64,000 nucleotides of DNA from an uncultured Eubacteriales bacterium (GCA_934561055.1 CAKTFN010000002.1:124001-188000), one strand, 5' to 3'. Numbered from the stretch's first letter, positions 53,603 to 61,001 are shown. Notes: generated by a model from the sequence alone, not told the origin. Numbers and translations: made by a program.

Positions 53603-53611
53603 ATTATAGCA
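53603..53611 (-). promoter_or_regulatory. Putative extended -10 promoter of the ABC exporter operon
   Basis: TGCTATAAT on the - strand (extended -10 TG-N-TATAAT). The -35 match is weak. Confidence 0.45.
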
Positions 53612-53791
53612 AAACATTATGAATATTTTGTAAACCGGATATGTAATTACTATAATGTAATAAAATTTAAGAAGGTTGAGGCATATGTTTTTGAACTTAT
53701 TTTTTTGTTTTTGAAAAATGCTTTCTTTTCGTTCTTCTAAAGCTTCATCGGGAGAAATTTCAAAAGAATTTCAAATCTTTTGAAAAAGGGG

Positions 53792-53820
53792 TTGACTTTT
53801 TCCGACCTTTGTGATAGTAT
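53792..53820 (+). promoter_or_regulatory. Promoter of tRNA-Arg
   Basis: TTGACT (53792-53797), 17-bp spacer, TAGTAT (53815-53820), 18 bases before the tRNA. Confidence 0.7.
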
Positions 53821-53838
53821 ACTTTGGCAAAAACAAAT

Positions 53839-53915
53839 GCGCCAATAGCTCAGCTGGATAGAGTGTTTGGCTACGAACCAAAAGGTCGGGGGTTCGAGTC
53901 CCTCTTGGCGCGCCA
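53839..53915 (+). tRNA. tRNA-Arg (anticodon ACG)
   Basis: 77 bases with encoded CCA. Acceptor stem GCGCCAA / TTGGCGC, D arm AGCTCAGCTGGATAGAGT, anticodon loop CTACGAA giving ACG, and T arm GGGGGTTCGAGTCCCTC. The 3' part, from the anticodon loop on, is duplicated at 62505-62552 as the far attachment site of the inserted element, which has left the tRNA intact. Confidence 0.98.
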
Positions 53916-53917
53916 AA
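53870..53917 (+). repeat. Attachment site left (attL), 48-bp direct repeat
   Basis: Identical to 62505-62552. It covers the tRNA-Arg from the anticodon loop to CCA plus two bases, the usual core site for tyrosine integrases. Confidence 0.95.
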
Positions 53918-53957
53918 GCTGAAAGCCTTTATTTTCAAGGGCTTTCGGCTTTTTTCT
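53917..53957 (+). terminator. Terminator following tRNA-Arg
   Basis: AAAGCTGAAAGCC / GGCTTTCGGCTTT stem and a T-run. By position it belongs to the inserted element rather than the original chromosome. Confidence 0.85.
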
Positions 53958-53997
53958 TTGTCTGTTTCGGTGCTTCAAAAACGCCTTAAAACGGGCG

Positions 53998-54021
53998 TTT
54001 GGTGTTTATTTGGTGTTTATT
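53998..54021 (+). repeat. Candidate integrase arm-binding site, left
   Basis: A 24-base sequence, two copies of TTTGGTGTTTAT with an 11- to 12-base period, repeated exactly at 62365-62388 near the other end. A further partial copy (TTTGGTGTTTA) lies at 54031-54041. Tn916-type integrases bind such arm sites near both ends. Confidence 0.7.
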
Positions 54022-54088
54022 GGTTAATTTTTTGGTGTTTACGGTGTGTGTTTGGATATAAAAATTGTGTCTTGTTTTTCATGGATAT

Positions 54089-54136
54089 ATAAAAAGCTGA
54101 CAGTTTCCTTTTGCGGTTGCTGTCAGCTTATTTTTT
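54089..54136 (-). terminator. Terminator of the integrase gene
   Basis: AAGCTGACAG / CTGTCAGCTT stem with T-runs on both sides, just past the integrase stop. Confidence 0.85.
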
Positions 54137-54150
54137 GCCCTCATGAGGGC
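54137..54150. repeat. Palindromic GCCCTCATGAGGGC copy 1
   Basis: Perfect 14-bp palindrome, one of three full copies (also 61249-61262 and 62334-62347) of an octamer that recurs through the element. Confidence 0.85.
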
Positions 54151-55530
54151 TTATGTGGCTTTTTTCACGGGCATGAGCATGTCTTGTATTGCTTCTGCCG
54201 CAACTTCATCAGAAGACTTGATAAAGTGTGCATAAATTTTTGTTGTCGTGCTTGCGTTGGCGTGTCCGAGTCGGTGAGCAACGGTTGTCAACGGTGTTCC
54301 GGCGGCAATTTGTAAGCTTGCGTTTGTGTGTCTCAATGAATGGATATGGATATCTTCGGGCAGATTGTTTTTTCTTGCAAAGTCTTTGAACCATGAAGTC
54401 ACATAATCGGGGCGAAGCGGCTCACCTGTTGTTCTTGTAAAAACAAAACCGTTGTCTTTCCACTTGTCACCGACTTTGAGTCGTTCGGCGGCTTGCCATG
54501 CTTTATATTGCTTCAAAAGCTGTGTAATAAAAGCCGTAACTTTAACCGTTCGGTGTGATGTGTTCGTTTTGGTGTCGCTTTCATAAACGCCTTTTCCGGG
54601 TGAATAGATTACCGTCCTGTCAATGTTTACGGTATTGTTTTCAAAATCAATATCGCTCCATTTTAAGCCGACAAGTTCGCCGCGCCTTAAACCGAGGAAA
54701 ACAAGAAGATATATCATCGTTTTTTGCTGTATGCCCTCATTTTCAAGAAGTTCTAACATTCTTCTTGTCTCTTCTTCGTCAAGGTATGAGGGCGTATTTT
54801 GGCGTACTTTCGGGCGTTTTACTCTTTGGCAAGGGTTAGAGGTTATAATCTGCCATTCAACGGCAGTGCTTAAAATAGACGAAATAAGCGTGTGGTGAAG
54901 CTGTATTGTTTTGTCTGACAAATTTGTTTTGCCTATCGGTTCAAATACTTCATCAAGCGGCTTTTCGATTGCTTCGGCTATTTTTGCGGCAGTTTCCTTT
55001 GAAACGTTCTTTTTGTTTTCCGCTGCGTCAAAGGTTGACTCTGCAACACCGGAAAGGTTCACAAGGTCTTTTTTCTTCAACTTTTTTGCTTTGCGGTATT
55101 CTTTAAGGTCAATCAGACAGCGATACTTTGTATCGTGCCGTATACCGTCCTTTGCAAGTTCTTTGTAAAAATTAATAAGGTGCTGCGGTTGAAGCCTGTC
55201 AAGGCGTATATGCCCGATACATTGATTTACTCTTTCTATGAGGGCGGTATATTGTTCAATCGTTTTTGCCCTCAGTTGCTCTTTTGCGTATGACTCAAAC
55301 CATTGCTCGGCAAACTCTGAAAACTTTATTGAGCCGTCAAGATATGTTCCGTTTTGCACCTGTTCTTCAAACAGGACGGCTTGACGGTTAACTTCCTTTT
55401 CAATCTGCTTTGCAGTCATACCGGGCGAGGGTTTCCATGTTTTATGTTTTCGTATCTGTTTTCCGTCTATGTCATACCCGGCAGAGACGGTTATTTTATA
55501 GGTGTTATTCCGTTTCGTTATCGTTGCCAT
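54151..55530 (-). CDS. int: Tyrosine-family site-specific integrase (Tn916 Int type) with inserted HTH
   Basis: 459 residues. N-terminal arm-binding domain (about 1-60), core-binding domain (about 68-130), then an unusual insertion (about 145-200, KKKDLVNLSGVAESTFDA through ETAAKIAEAIEKPLDEVF) that reads as a Cro/cI-type helix-turn-helix. The catalytic domain has the first Arg in GLRRGELVGLKW, HSLRHTNAS (His and Arg, about 395-400) and the nucleophile Tyr in TTKIYAHFIK (about 432). It recombines the tRNA-Arg sites. Its start lies inside the end of the XRE repressor gene. Confidence 0.95.
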   Translation of the reverse strand: MATITKRNNTYKITVSAGYDIDGKQIRKHKTWKPSPGMTAKQIEKEVNRQAVLFEEQVQNGTYLDGSIKFSEFAEQWFESYAKEQLRAKTIEQYTALIERVNQCIGHIRLDRLQPQHLINFYKELAKDGIRHDTKYRCLIDLKEYRKAKKLKKKDLVNLSGVAESTFDAAENKKNVSKETAAKIAEAIEKPLDEVFEPIGKTNLSDKTIQLHHTLISSILSTAVEWQIITSNPCQRVKRPKVRQNTPSYLDEEETRRMLELLENEGIQQKTMIYLLVFLGLRRGELVGLKWSDIDFENNTVNIDRTVIYSPGKGVYESDTKTNTSHRTVKVTAFITQLLKQYKAWQAAERLKVGDKWKDNGFVFTRTTGEPLRPDYVTSWFKDFARKNNLPEDIHIHSLRHTNASLQIAAGTPLTTVAHRLGHANASTTTKIYAHFIKSSDEVAAEAIQDMLMPVKKAT

Positions 55531-56236
55531 TGGTATTACCTTCTTTGTTTAAGTTCCTATGCTTCATTAAAAATGTCAAAAATTCTTTTTGTGATAATTC
55601 CGAGCTTTCAAATGCTTTTACAAGCGCTAAAATCTTTTCCGGTGATAATTCGTAAGTTTCAAACGTCTTTTTCAAAAAAACTTGAAGCGCTTCTGTCACT
55701 TCAAAACGTGCATATCTTGTTTCTGTGTTAAATTTATGAAACTCGTTGTTTATGTCTACCATATATGCGAAATCAACATTAAAGTCACTTTCAATAATAG
55801 CTGACAAAAGTTTGCTGTAATATGAAAGTCTTTTTACACATTTACCGTACTTGAGAATGGCTTTAGGTAATTCGGGATAACAAATAATTTTATCTATTAT
55901 TCTGGCAAAGCCTAAACAATACGGTATTGAACCCTCTAAATCACAATGCAAATTTTTCACTGCTTCTTCGCTCAATCCCGTATAATCACATATGGCTTTT
56001 AATTCCGGCTCATTGGTGCTTTTTGCATTTGAAAGACCAAGAAGATAATCAACCGGAACTTCAAAATAGCGCGCCATATCAGACAATAATTCAATATCCG
56101 GCACGCGCTCGGATTTTTCATAAAAACTTATACTGCTGCGTGAAATTCCCAAGGCTTCACCGAGTTCGGTTTGACTTATTCCTTTTTCTTCCCTTAGTTT
56201 TTTCAGACGTTCTGAAAAATATTCCATTGTATCCAT
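55505..56236 (-). CDS. XRE-family repressor of the element
   Basis: 243 residues; ATG at 56236 with AGGAG eight bases upstream. N-terminal helix-turn-helix (about 12-66) with ISQTELGEALGISRSSISFY and PVDYLLGLS. The remaining 170 residues are helical and of unknown family; there is no LexA/cI-type protease motif. It overlaps int by 26 bases and is divergent from the gene at 56402, so it likely controls that promoter. Confidence 0.88.
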   Translation of the reverse strand: MDTMEYFSERLKKLREEKGISQTELGEALGISRSSISFYEKSERVPDIELLSDMARYFEVPVDYLLGLSNAKSTNEPELKAICDYTGLSEEAVKNLHCDLEGSIPYCLGFARIIDKIICYPELPKAILKYGKCVKRLSYYSKLLSAIIESDFNVDFAYMVDINNEFHKFNTETRYARFEVTEALQVFLKKTFETYELSPEKILALVKAFESSELSQKEFLTFLMKHRNLNKEGNTNGNDNETE

Positions 56237-56290
56237 TGTGTTCACTCCTGCGCATTTTTGTTGATTTTTTAAAACTTGCTGCAAATTGTG

Positions 56291-56329
56291 TTGACATTTA
56301 CAAAAATAGGCAGTATAATATAAATGTCA
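56291..56329 (+). promoter_or_regulatory. Rightward promoter with flanking operator half-sites
   Basis: TTGACA (56291-56296), 17-bp spacer, TATAAT (56314-56319), a consensus promoter. TGACATTTA (56292-56300) and its complement TAAATGTCA (56321-56329) bracket it, a likely repressor site. Confidence 0.75.
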
Positions 56330-56401
56330 CGATAAGCAGCAACACAAATATATCACTAATGTTGTTACTTGTCAATTATTAATTAATAGGAGCGTTCAAA
56401 A

Positions 56402-56584
56402 ATGGCTAACAATGACATTAAATCGTATGCAAAAGAGAAAAAAGTCTTTCTTTGGCAGGTCGCTGACGGGCTTCATATATGCGACATGACATTAATGCGA
56501 AAACTCCGATATGAGTTATCCGAAGACGAAAAAAGTAAAATCTATGCCCTCATTGATGAAATTTCAGGAAGGAAAAGCGCGTGA
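56402..56584 (+). CDS. Small element protein, probable DNA-binding
   Basis: 60 residues, AGGAG before the ATG. Contains KVFLWQVADGLHICDMTLMR, a possible helix-turn-helix, and a second charged helix (ELSEDEKSKIYALIDEI). It is the first gene from the rightward promoter and overlaps the Xis-like gene by four bases. Function not established. Confidence 0.65.
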   Translation: MANNDIKSYAKEKKVFLWQVADGLHICDMTLMRKLRYELSEDEKSKIYALIDEISGRKSA

Positions 56585-56832
56585 TTATGACAGTACCGAG
56601 AATGAGAACCGTTCCCGAAGCGTTCCGAGAACTTAAAAAGGCAGACCCGAACACGGCGTACACGCTAAGAGCATTGAGAGCAGCCGTTAACAAGGGAGAA
56701 ATCCCCGTTGTAAGCGTTGGTAATAAACGCCTTATAAACCTTGATACATTTTTTGAGCTGCTTAATTCGCCCTCATATGAGGAAAATAACGCCCATGAGG
56801 GCAGAAAGGTAAAAATATCAAGGTTGGTATAA
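56581..56832 (+). CDS. Excisionase-like helix-turn-helix protein
   Basis: 83 residues from a GTG at 56581 (AGGAAGG eight bases upstream); ATG at 56587 is the alternative. PEAFRELKKADPNTAYTLRA, LRAAVNKGEIPVVSVGNKRL and INLDTFFELL have the winged-helix pattern of Xis/HTH_17 proteins of integrative elements. It probably aids excision together with Int. Confidence 0.7.
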   Translation: MIMTVPRMRTVPEAFRELKKADPNTAYTLRALRAAVNKGEIPVVSVGNKRLINLDTFFELLNSPSYEENNAHEGRKVKISRLV

Positions 56833-56920
56833 ATAAGCCGCAGAAACGGCAAAAGACGGGCGGCGATTAATGCCGTCCGCTTGTTTTTAACCTTTGATAA
56901 AACAATATTGGGCAAAACAA

Positions 56921-57778
56921 ATGAATAATACACGCTTTTTTAAAAAGACTGTTGTTACCAAAAACAGCATTGAAGAATACAAATATGCGCTCGGTTCGGC
57001 GGTTTCTTCTGACCGTTGTAACCGCTGCAAACCCACCACAGAAGCACAGGCGGCTTGCAACCTCAGACAGGCAACCAAAAATCTTGGTTGGCTCATTTCC
57101 GAAAACTTCGGCACGGGTGATTATTTTATTACGCTCACATATGAGGGCGATAATCCGACGGAAGAAGAAGCAAGAATGACACTTGATTATTTTCTTCGGA
57201 ATATGAGGGCGTTATATAAAAAAGCCGGTATTCCGTTTCGTTACATAAGCAAAACAGAGCGAGGACGAGGAACAGACAGAATACACCACCATTTAATAAT
57301 CAATCGGTGTTCAAACATCAAAGGCGCGCTCTATTGGTGTTGGTTTTTCGGTTGGTATAAAGTCGAAGTAATCGACGGGAGCGACGATTATCACAAAAGG
57401 CTTGCAGGATATTTGACAATGCCGAAAGGCAGCAGACCGGCAATGAAGCAACTCTATAACCGTTCCCACAACCTCACAGAGCCGCAAATCATTGTAAAAG
57501 AGATAACAGAGCCGGAGTTTCACGAAGCACCGGAAAGCACATACGGCACCGAAAACGGCAGCTATAACCTTGTTGAAAGTAGCTTTCAAAGTACCGAAGA
57601 CTGCATGGGCAAGCCTTATTGCTGCTACTATTACACACGGCACAACGGTATGAATTGCTTTGAATGGTTCAAAGAACAGCCGAAAACATACCAAAAACCA
57701 CGCAGATATTGCGGAAAGAAGCCTAAAAAGAACAAAAACGCAGCGAAAAAGGCACGAAGAAAGAACCGGAAGAAGTAA
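56921..57778 (+). CDS. HUH endonuclease, rolling-circle replication or mobilization initiator
   Basis: 285 residues from ATG 56921; a TTG at 56894 is also possible and neither has a strong ribosome site. The HUH metal motif is IHHHLIINR (about 119-127), preceded by YFITLTYEGDNPTEEEA (motif 1) and YISKTERGRGTDR. A Tyr in KRLAGYLTMPKGS (about 165) is a candidate nucleophile. The C-terminus is a very basic Lys/Arg tail. Resembles phage- and plasmid-type Rep proteins of small integrated elements. It would nick DNA to start replication or transfer. Confidence 0.78.
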   Translation: MNNTRFFKKTVVTKNSIEEYKYALGSAVSSDRCNRCKPTTEAQAACNLRQATKNLGWLISENFGTGDYFITLTYEGDNPTEEEARMTLDYFLRNMRALYKKAGIPFRYISKTERGRGTDRIHHHLIINRCSNIKGALYWCWFFGWYKVEVIDGSDDYHKRLAGYLTMPKGSRPAMKQLYNRSHNLTEPQIIVKEITEPEFHEAPESTYGTENGSYNLVESSFQSTEDCMGKPYCCYYYTRHNGMNCFEWFKEQPKTYQKPRRYCGKKPKKNKNAAKKARRKNRKK

Positions 57779-58078
57779 AGAGCAAGCCATGCACAGCGAA
57801 TTTTTTAAATCGGCTTAGGTCGATTTTTGAAGGCTTGGTATATGCTATAACCTTTCGACAAAGCAGAACGGCAAAAGACAGGAGAAAGAGCCGCTGACAA
57901 GGGGATAATCGCCGCTTATGAGGGCGTACACGCAAGAAATAATCACTCATGAGGGCGAATATATCCCCCGGTCATGTTAATTTTGCTTTTTTCTTTTTCT
58001 TCCCCACCGACTGCACCCACAAATTCATAAAATTTTTTAGAAATGAAAGTTTTTTCAAGATTTTCCCGTTTTAAAGAA

Positions 58079-58092
58079 CAAACATTTGTTCG
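58079..58092 (+). promoter_or_regulatory. LexA-type (SOS) box 1
   Basis: CAAACATTTGTTCG, one mismatch in the left arm relative to GAAC-N4-GTTC. Confidence 0.5.
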
Positions 58093-58144
58093 GACTTCAA
58101 GAAGCAAGCACATTTTAATAACAATGAGTTACTGTTTTAGATAA

Positions 58145-58158
58145 CGAACATTTGTTCG
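58145..58158 (+). promoter_or_regulatory. LexA-type (SOS) box 2
   Basis: CGAACATTTGTTCG, a full GAAC-N4-GTTC palindrome as bound by Gram-positive LexA, 43 bases before the operon start. Confidence 0.65.
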
Positions 58159-58200
58159 GTCTTTAAGAGAGTAGCATATCCGGAAAGGAGAACCGATATT

Positions 58201-58542
58201 TTGACAGTTCAGACACTTAAAAATTTGCGATATCTTCCGCAACAGATTGAAAACCACACAAAACGACTTGAAGAATTGAAGAGTAGCGGCGATAATTCGC
58301 CCTCATGTGTTGAATTAATAAAGACGTATGAAAGCAGAATACAGAAATGCAAGACTCAATTATACGAGGGAGAACGATTTATTGCAGATATTGAGGACGG
58401 CTTTTTGCAACAAGCGTTTTTTCTTCGCTATATCAAGGGCGAAAAGTGGGCAAAAACAGCGCTGCTTCTCGGCGGTGGAAACACCGAGGACGGCGTAAGA
58501 ATAGCGTGTATAAGGTACATAGAAGCAAAACTCAAAGACTAA
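58201..58542 (+). CDS. Small coiled-coil protein with sigma-region-4-like end, unknown function
   Basis: 113 residues from a TTG at 58201 with AAAGGAG upstream. Helical N-terminus (LPQQIENHTKRLEELKSSG, coiled coil) then GFLQQAFFLRYIKGEKWAKT and ALLLGGGNTEDGVRIACIRY. The latter resembles the helix-turn-helix end of small phage regulators of the DUF1492/ArpU type. It lies behind LexA-type boxes and before the sigma-like gene, likely co-transcribed. Confidence 0.6.
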   Translation: MTVQTLKNLRYLPQQIENHTKRLEELKSSGDNSPSCVELIKTYESRIQKCKTQLYEGERFIADIEDGFLQQAFFLRYIKGEKWAKTALLLGGGNTEDGVRIACIRYIEAKLKD

Positions 58543-58596
58543 ACGGCTGATTTTCCTTTGTTGGTGCATATTCAAGAGAAAAAGAGGGCGTTTTTG

Positions 58597-59382
58597 ATGT
58601 GCAACGAGGAATTGGCAATCTTAATCAAACAAGGCAAAAGCGAGTTATACGGCGAATTATGGGAAAACACAAAGGCGTTGATGTATAAATTCGCCCGACG
58701 GTTCTATTACGGCAACGCCGAACGGTGCGCTTCGGCAGGTGTTGAATTTGAGGACATTATTCAAAGCTGCTTTTTTGTACTCACTGATATGGTAAAGGCT
58801 TATGACGAAGAAAAAGGCTTCAAGTTCACTACATATTTTCATTTTCTTTTCAAAAACCGCATGAAAGCCCTCATAAACGGCGGAATAGAGGGTAACAGGT
58901 CGGCGGCATATAAAAACCTTTTGAACTGCTGCGAAAGCCTTGATGAACCGATAAAGAGCATTAAGAGCGACTCTGACGAACTCGCCATCATTGATACGGT
59001 TGAAGATGAAAAAGCCGAAAAGCCATTAGAACAGATTGAATATAAGGCAGACTTTGAACAGCTTCATGATGAAGTTGAAAAAGCTATTGCACGGCTGCCG
59101 CAGTTACAGGGCGAAGCTATACGGAAAAAGTATCTGAAAGACGAAAGCGCCCCCGTTTTGAACGAACAGGAGCGCAAAAACGCAAAAAAGGCACTGACGG
59201 CATTAAGAAAAGACAACGATTTGAGGACATTCGGCATTGAATATCTCGGCTTAAACCTTTACTCGGCAACAGGGCTTCAATCTTGGAAGAATACGCAATG
59301 CAGCAGTGTTGAAAGACTTGTTGAAAAAGCTGAAAAGATAAGAGAATACGCGCAAAAACGCCCTCATGATGAAAAATGTTGA
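58597..59382 (+). CDS. Sigma-70-like factor of the element
   Basis: 261 residues; ATG at 58597 (AGAGGG upstream). Region 2 is visible: EFEDIIQSCFFVLTDMVKAY followed by KGFKFTTYFHFLFKNRMKAL (about 55-95), where the -10-recognition helix lies. An acidic linker (about 110-165) leads to a region-4-like segment AIARLPQLQGEAIRKKYL. The element may use it to redirect RNA polymerase to its own promoters. LexA-type boxes upstream of the operon suggest SOS induction. Region 4 is less clear than region 2. Confidence 0.7.
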   Translation: MCNEELAILIKQGKSELYGELWENTKALMYKFARRFYYGNAERCASAGVEFEDIIQSCFFVLTDMVKAYDEEKGFKFTTYFHFLFKNRMKALINGGIEGNRSAAYKNLLNCCESLDEPIKSIKSDSDELAIIDTVEDEKAEKPLEQIEYKADFEQLHDEVEKAIARLPQLQGEAIRKKYLKDESAPVLNEQERKNAKKALTALRKDNDLRTFGIEYLGLNLYSATGLQSWKNTQCSSVERLVEKAEKIREYAQKRPHDEKC

Positions 59383-59400
59383 AATTTATTTAGGTTTGCT

Positions 59401-59503
59401 GACATGGTTACGCGCGCGCACGCGAGAGAATGTCATCGCTCAGTTTGCAATGAGCGCCCTCGCTCCGAGACATGGTTACGCGCGCGCACGCGAGAGAATG
59501 TCA
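59401..59503 (+). repeat. Two 35-bp direct repeats
   Basis: 59401-59435 and 59469-59503 are identical: each begins GACATGGTTACGCGCGCGCA and ends GAGAGAATGTCA, with inverted ends GACAT/ATGTC. Diverged relatives start at 59555 (GACACGGTTACGTACGCATA) and 62297 (GACATGGTTACACATGCGTG). Confidence 0.85.
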
Positions 59504-59703
59504 GGTTTTGTAAGGTTCTTCATTGGTTATTAGTAGAGTTCTTAAGGGTTTCCGGACACGGTTACGTACGCATAAGGAAAAAGCGTCTTATGAGGGCAAA
59601 CACAAGAGAAACGCCCTCATTAATTCATTTCTGAACGCATGAGGGCATATGTTTATGCTTGGCATGGTATTAGTTTTTTTCGGCGGCGCAGCTTCTTTAT
59701 TTT

Positions 59704-59988
59704 TCATACTGCTACGCTTTGCTCTTTTTCGATTTCTTTTGAAATATTGTAAATTTTACGAGACACATTATAATAACTTTTTTCGATTTCATTACAACTA
59801 TTCAAAGCTGCAGAAGCGACAGCTTCCAAAAATGCAACCTCTGGAACATTAATGACCGGCAAAATGTAGTCAATTATCAACTTGCAAAATGTTTGTGAAT
59901 GAAAAATTTCAAGTGCTGCGTTTTCTACTTCTTTTTCGACGTTGTTTAAATTGTCCTTAATCGTTTCGTTGACAAGTATTTTTTCCAT
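59704..59988 (-). CDS. Small element protein of unknown function
   Basis: 94 residues, AAAGGAG before the ATG. Entirely helical: NVEKEVENAALEIFHSQTFC, a hydrophobic centre LIIDYILPVINVPEVAFLEA and a Glu/Lys-rich end. Fourteen bases after the gene at 60003, so co-transcribed from the divergent promoter at 60411. No family recognised. Confidence 0.65.
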   Translation of the reverse strand: MEKILVNETIKDNLNNVEKEVENAALEIFHSQTFCKLIIDYILPVINVPEVAFLEAVASAALNSCNEIEKSYYNVSRKIYNISKEIEKEQSVAV

Positions 59989-60002
59989 GTTTTTGTACTC
60001 CT

Positions 60003-60266
60003 TTATTTTTGGTCTTTTGCCATAGCTTTAAGTTCTGAAAGCAGGTTTCCGAGCCAAATTGCCGCTTCGTCAATCTTGACTAAAGAGTCATACATTGAAC
60101 ACACCATTGCTTTTGCTACGCTTTTTTCATAGGGATATTCAATTGCAGACGTTTCAACAACATCATTTATCAATATGCTATTGAAAGTTTCAGCGTGTTC
60201 CCTTTCGACTTGAAGTTCAAGCAGCGCGTCGGAAATTTGAACGCAGATTTCGGTTAATTTGTTCAT
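60003..60266 (-). CDS. Small element protein of unknown function
   Basis: 87 residues, AAAAGGAG before the ATG. Helical, with ICVQISDALLELQVEREHAE and SLVKIDEAAIWLGNLLSELK. First gene of the leftward pair whose promoter overlaps the CTTGTACAAG operators. No family recognised. Confidence 0.65.
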   Translation of the reverse strand: MNKLTEICVQISDALLELQVEREHAETFNSILINDVVETSAIEYPYEKSVAKAMVCSMYDSLVKIDEAAIWLGNLLSELKAMAKDQK

Positions 60267-60410
60267 AAAAATACTCCTTTTATATTGATTTTCAACGCAG
60301 GAAACGGTATAATAACTTTGCCCAACAAAGGTTAAAAAACCTTGCCCTCATGGAATGTTATTCGGTTCATGAGGGCGTTTTCTTTTGCCCTGTTCCGTTG
60401 TTGTGAGTAC

Positions 60411-60439
60411 AGTATATCACCTTGTACAAGTATATTCAA
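60411..60439 (-). promoter_or_regulatory. Leftward promoter containing an operator
   Basis: TTGAAT (60434-60439), 17-bp spacer, TATACT (60411-60416) on the - strand. Operator copy 1 (60421-60430) fills the spacer. Confidence 0.65.
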
Positions 60440-60496
60440 TAGGCACAATAGACAAACTTGTACAAGTATATTTGTACATTTTTATACTTGTACAAG
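60421..60496. promoter_or_regulatory. Array of three CTTGTACAAG operators
   Basis: Perfect 10-bp palindromes at 60421-60430, 60457-60466 and 60487-60496, flanked by TATA-rich bases (extended form TATACTTGTACAAGTATA). They overlap both divergent promoters. Confidence 0.8.
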
Positions 60497-60516
60497 GTAT
60501 AGATACGTGATATAAT
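60488..60516 (+). promoter_or_regulatory. Rightward promoter overlapping operator 3
   Basis: TTGTAC (60488-60493, inside operator 3), 17-bp spacer, TATAAT (60511-60516). Drives the toxin-like gene. Confidence 0.7.
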
Positions 60517-60574
60517 ATAAAGCGTAGGAACGGCGGCGGTTGTTCTGACTCCCTCAAAAAGGGGGTGATATGTT

Positions 60575-60646
60575 TTGACGGAAACAGTGCTCTTGATTAT
60601 CTTGCTTGTTGCAATGTGCGAAGTCATAAAGAACATAAAAAAATAA
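60575..60646 (+). CDS. Putative type I toxin, holin-like hydrophobic peptide
   Basis: 23 residues from a TTG at 60575, preceded by GGGGGTGATATG, a strong site seen before holin-like toxin genes (TxpA/Fst/Hol_Tox group). The product MTETVLLIILLVAMCEVIKN plus IKK is one hydrophobic helix with a basic end, as in that group. A stem AACCGC...GCGGTT with inner CTGTGT/ACACAG begins in the stop codon, as in such loci. An antisense antitoxin RNA is expected but not identified. Confidence 0.62.
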   Translation: MTETVLLIILLVAMCEVIKNIKK

Positions 60647-60685
60647 CCGCCCTGTGTCTGCCAACACAGAAGCGGTTATAAAAAT
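60644..60685 (+). terminator. Stem-loop after the toxin-like gene
   Basis: AACCGC/GCGGTT and CTGTGT/ACACAG stems around CTGCCA. The T-run is weak (ATAAAAATATAAC). Confidence 0.5.
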
Positions 60686-60781
60686 ATAACTCGTGAACAA
60701 GCAGAACAGCTAAAGCCGTTCCTTTTGCACATTCATTTTAGCACATTGATTTTTCAATGTCAAGTGGGAAAGGTTGTTTTT

Positions 60782-60973
60782 ATGGCAGAGGGAAAAGCAA
60801 GCACCAAGGCGAAGAACAAATATAACGCCGAAAACTACGACAGTTTGCGTATAGTTGTTCCTAAGGGCAAAAAGGACGTTTTAAAGGCTCACGCACAAAG
60901 CAAGGGAGAAAGCCTTAACAGCTTTGTAAACCGCGCAATAGACGAAACGGTCGAGCGCGACAACAACAAATAA
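60782..60973 (+). CDS. Arc/ribbon-helix-helix-like DNA-binding protein
   Basis: 63 residues; ATG at 60782. SLRIVVPKGKKDVLKAHAQS and LNSFVNRAIDETVER fit the beta strand and two helices of an Arc-type repressor. It could bind the CTTGTACAAG operators upstream and control the toxin-like gene; this is inference. Confidence 0.75.
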   Translation: MAEGKASTKAKNKYNAENYDSLRIVVPKGKKDVLKAHAQSKGESLNSFVNRAIDETVERDNNK

Positions 60974-61001
60974 CTATAAATATTAAGACAGGAGAATTAA
61001 T

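Larger units (their letters stand above)
57779..58200 (+). other. Intergenic control region of the element
   Basis: 422 bases without a gene. It has a stem-loop AAATCG-N8-CGATTT (57807-57826) just after the HUH gene, octamer repeats at 57918 and 57949, and two LexA-type boxes (58079-58092, 58145-58158) upstream of the next operon. Possible site for an origin of replication or transfer. Confidence 0.55.
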
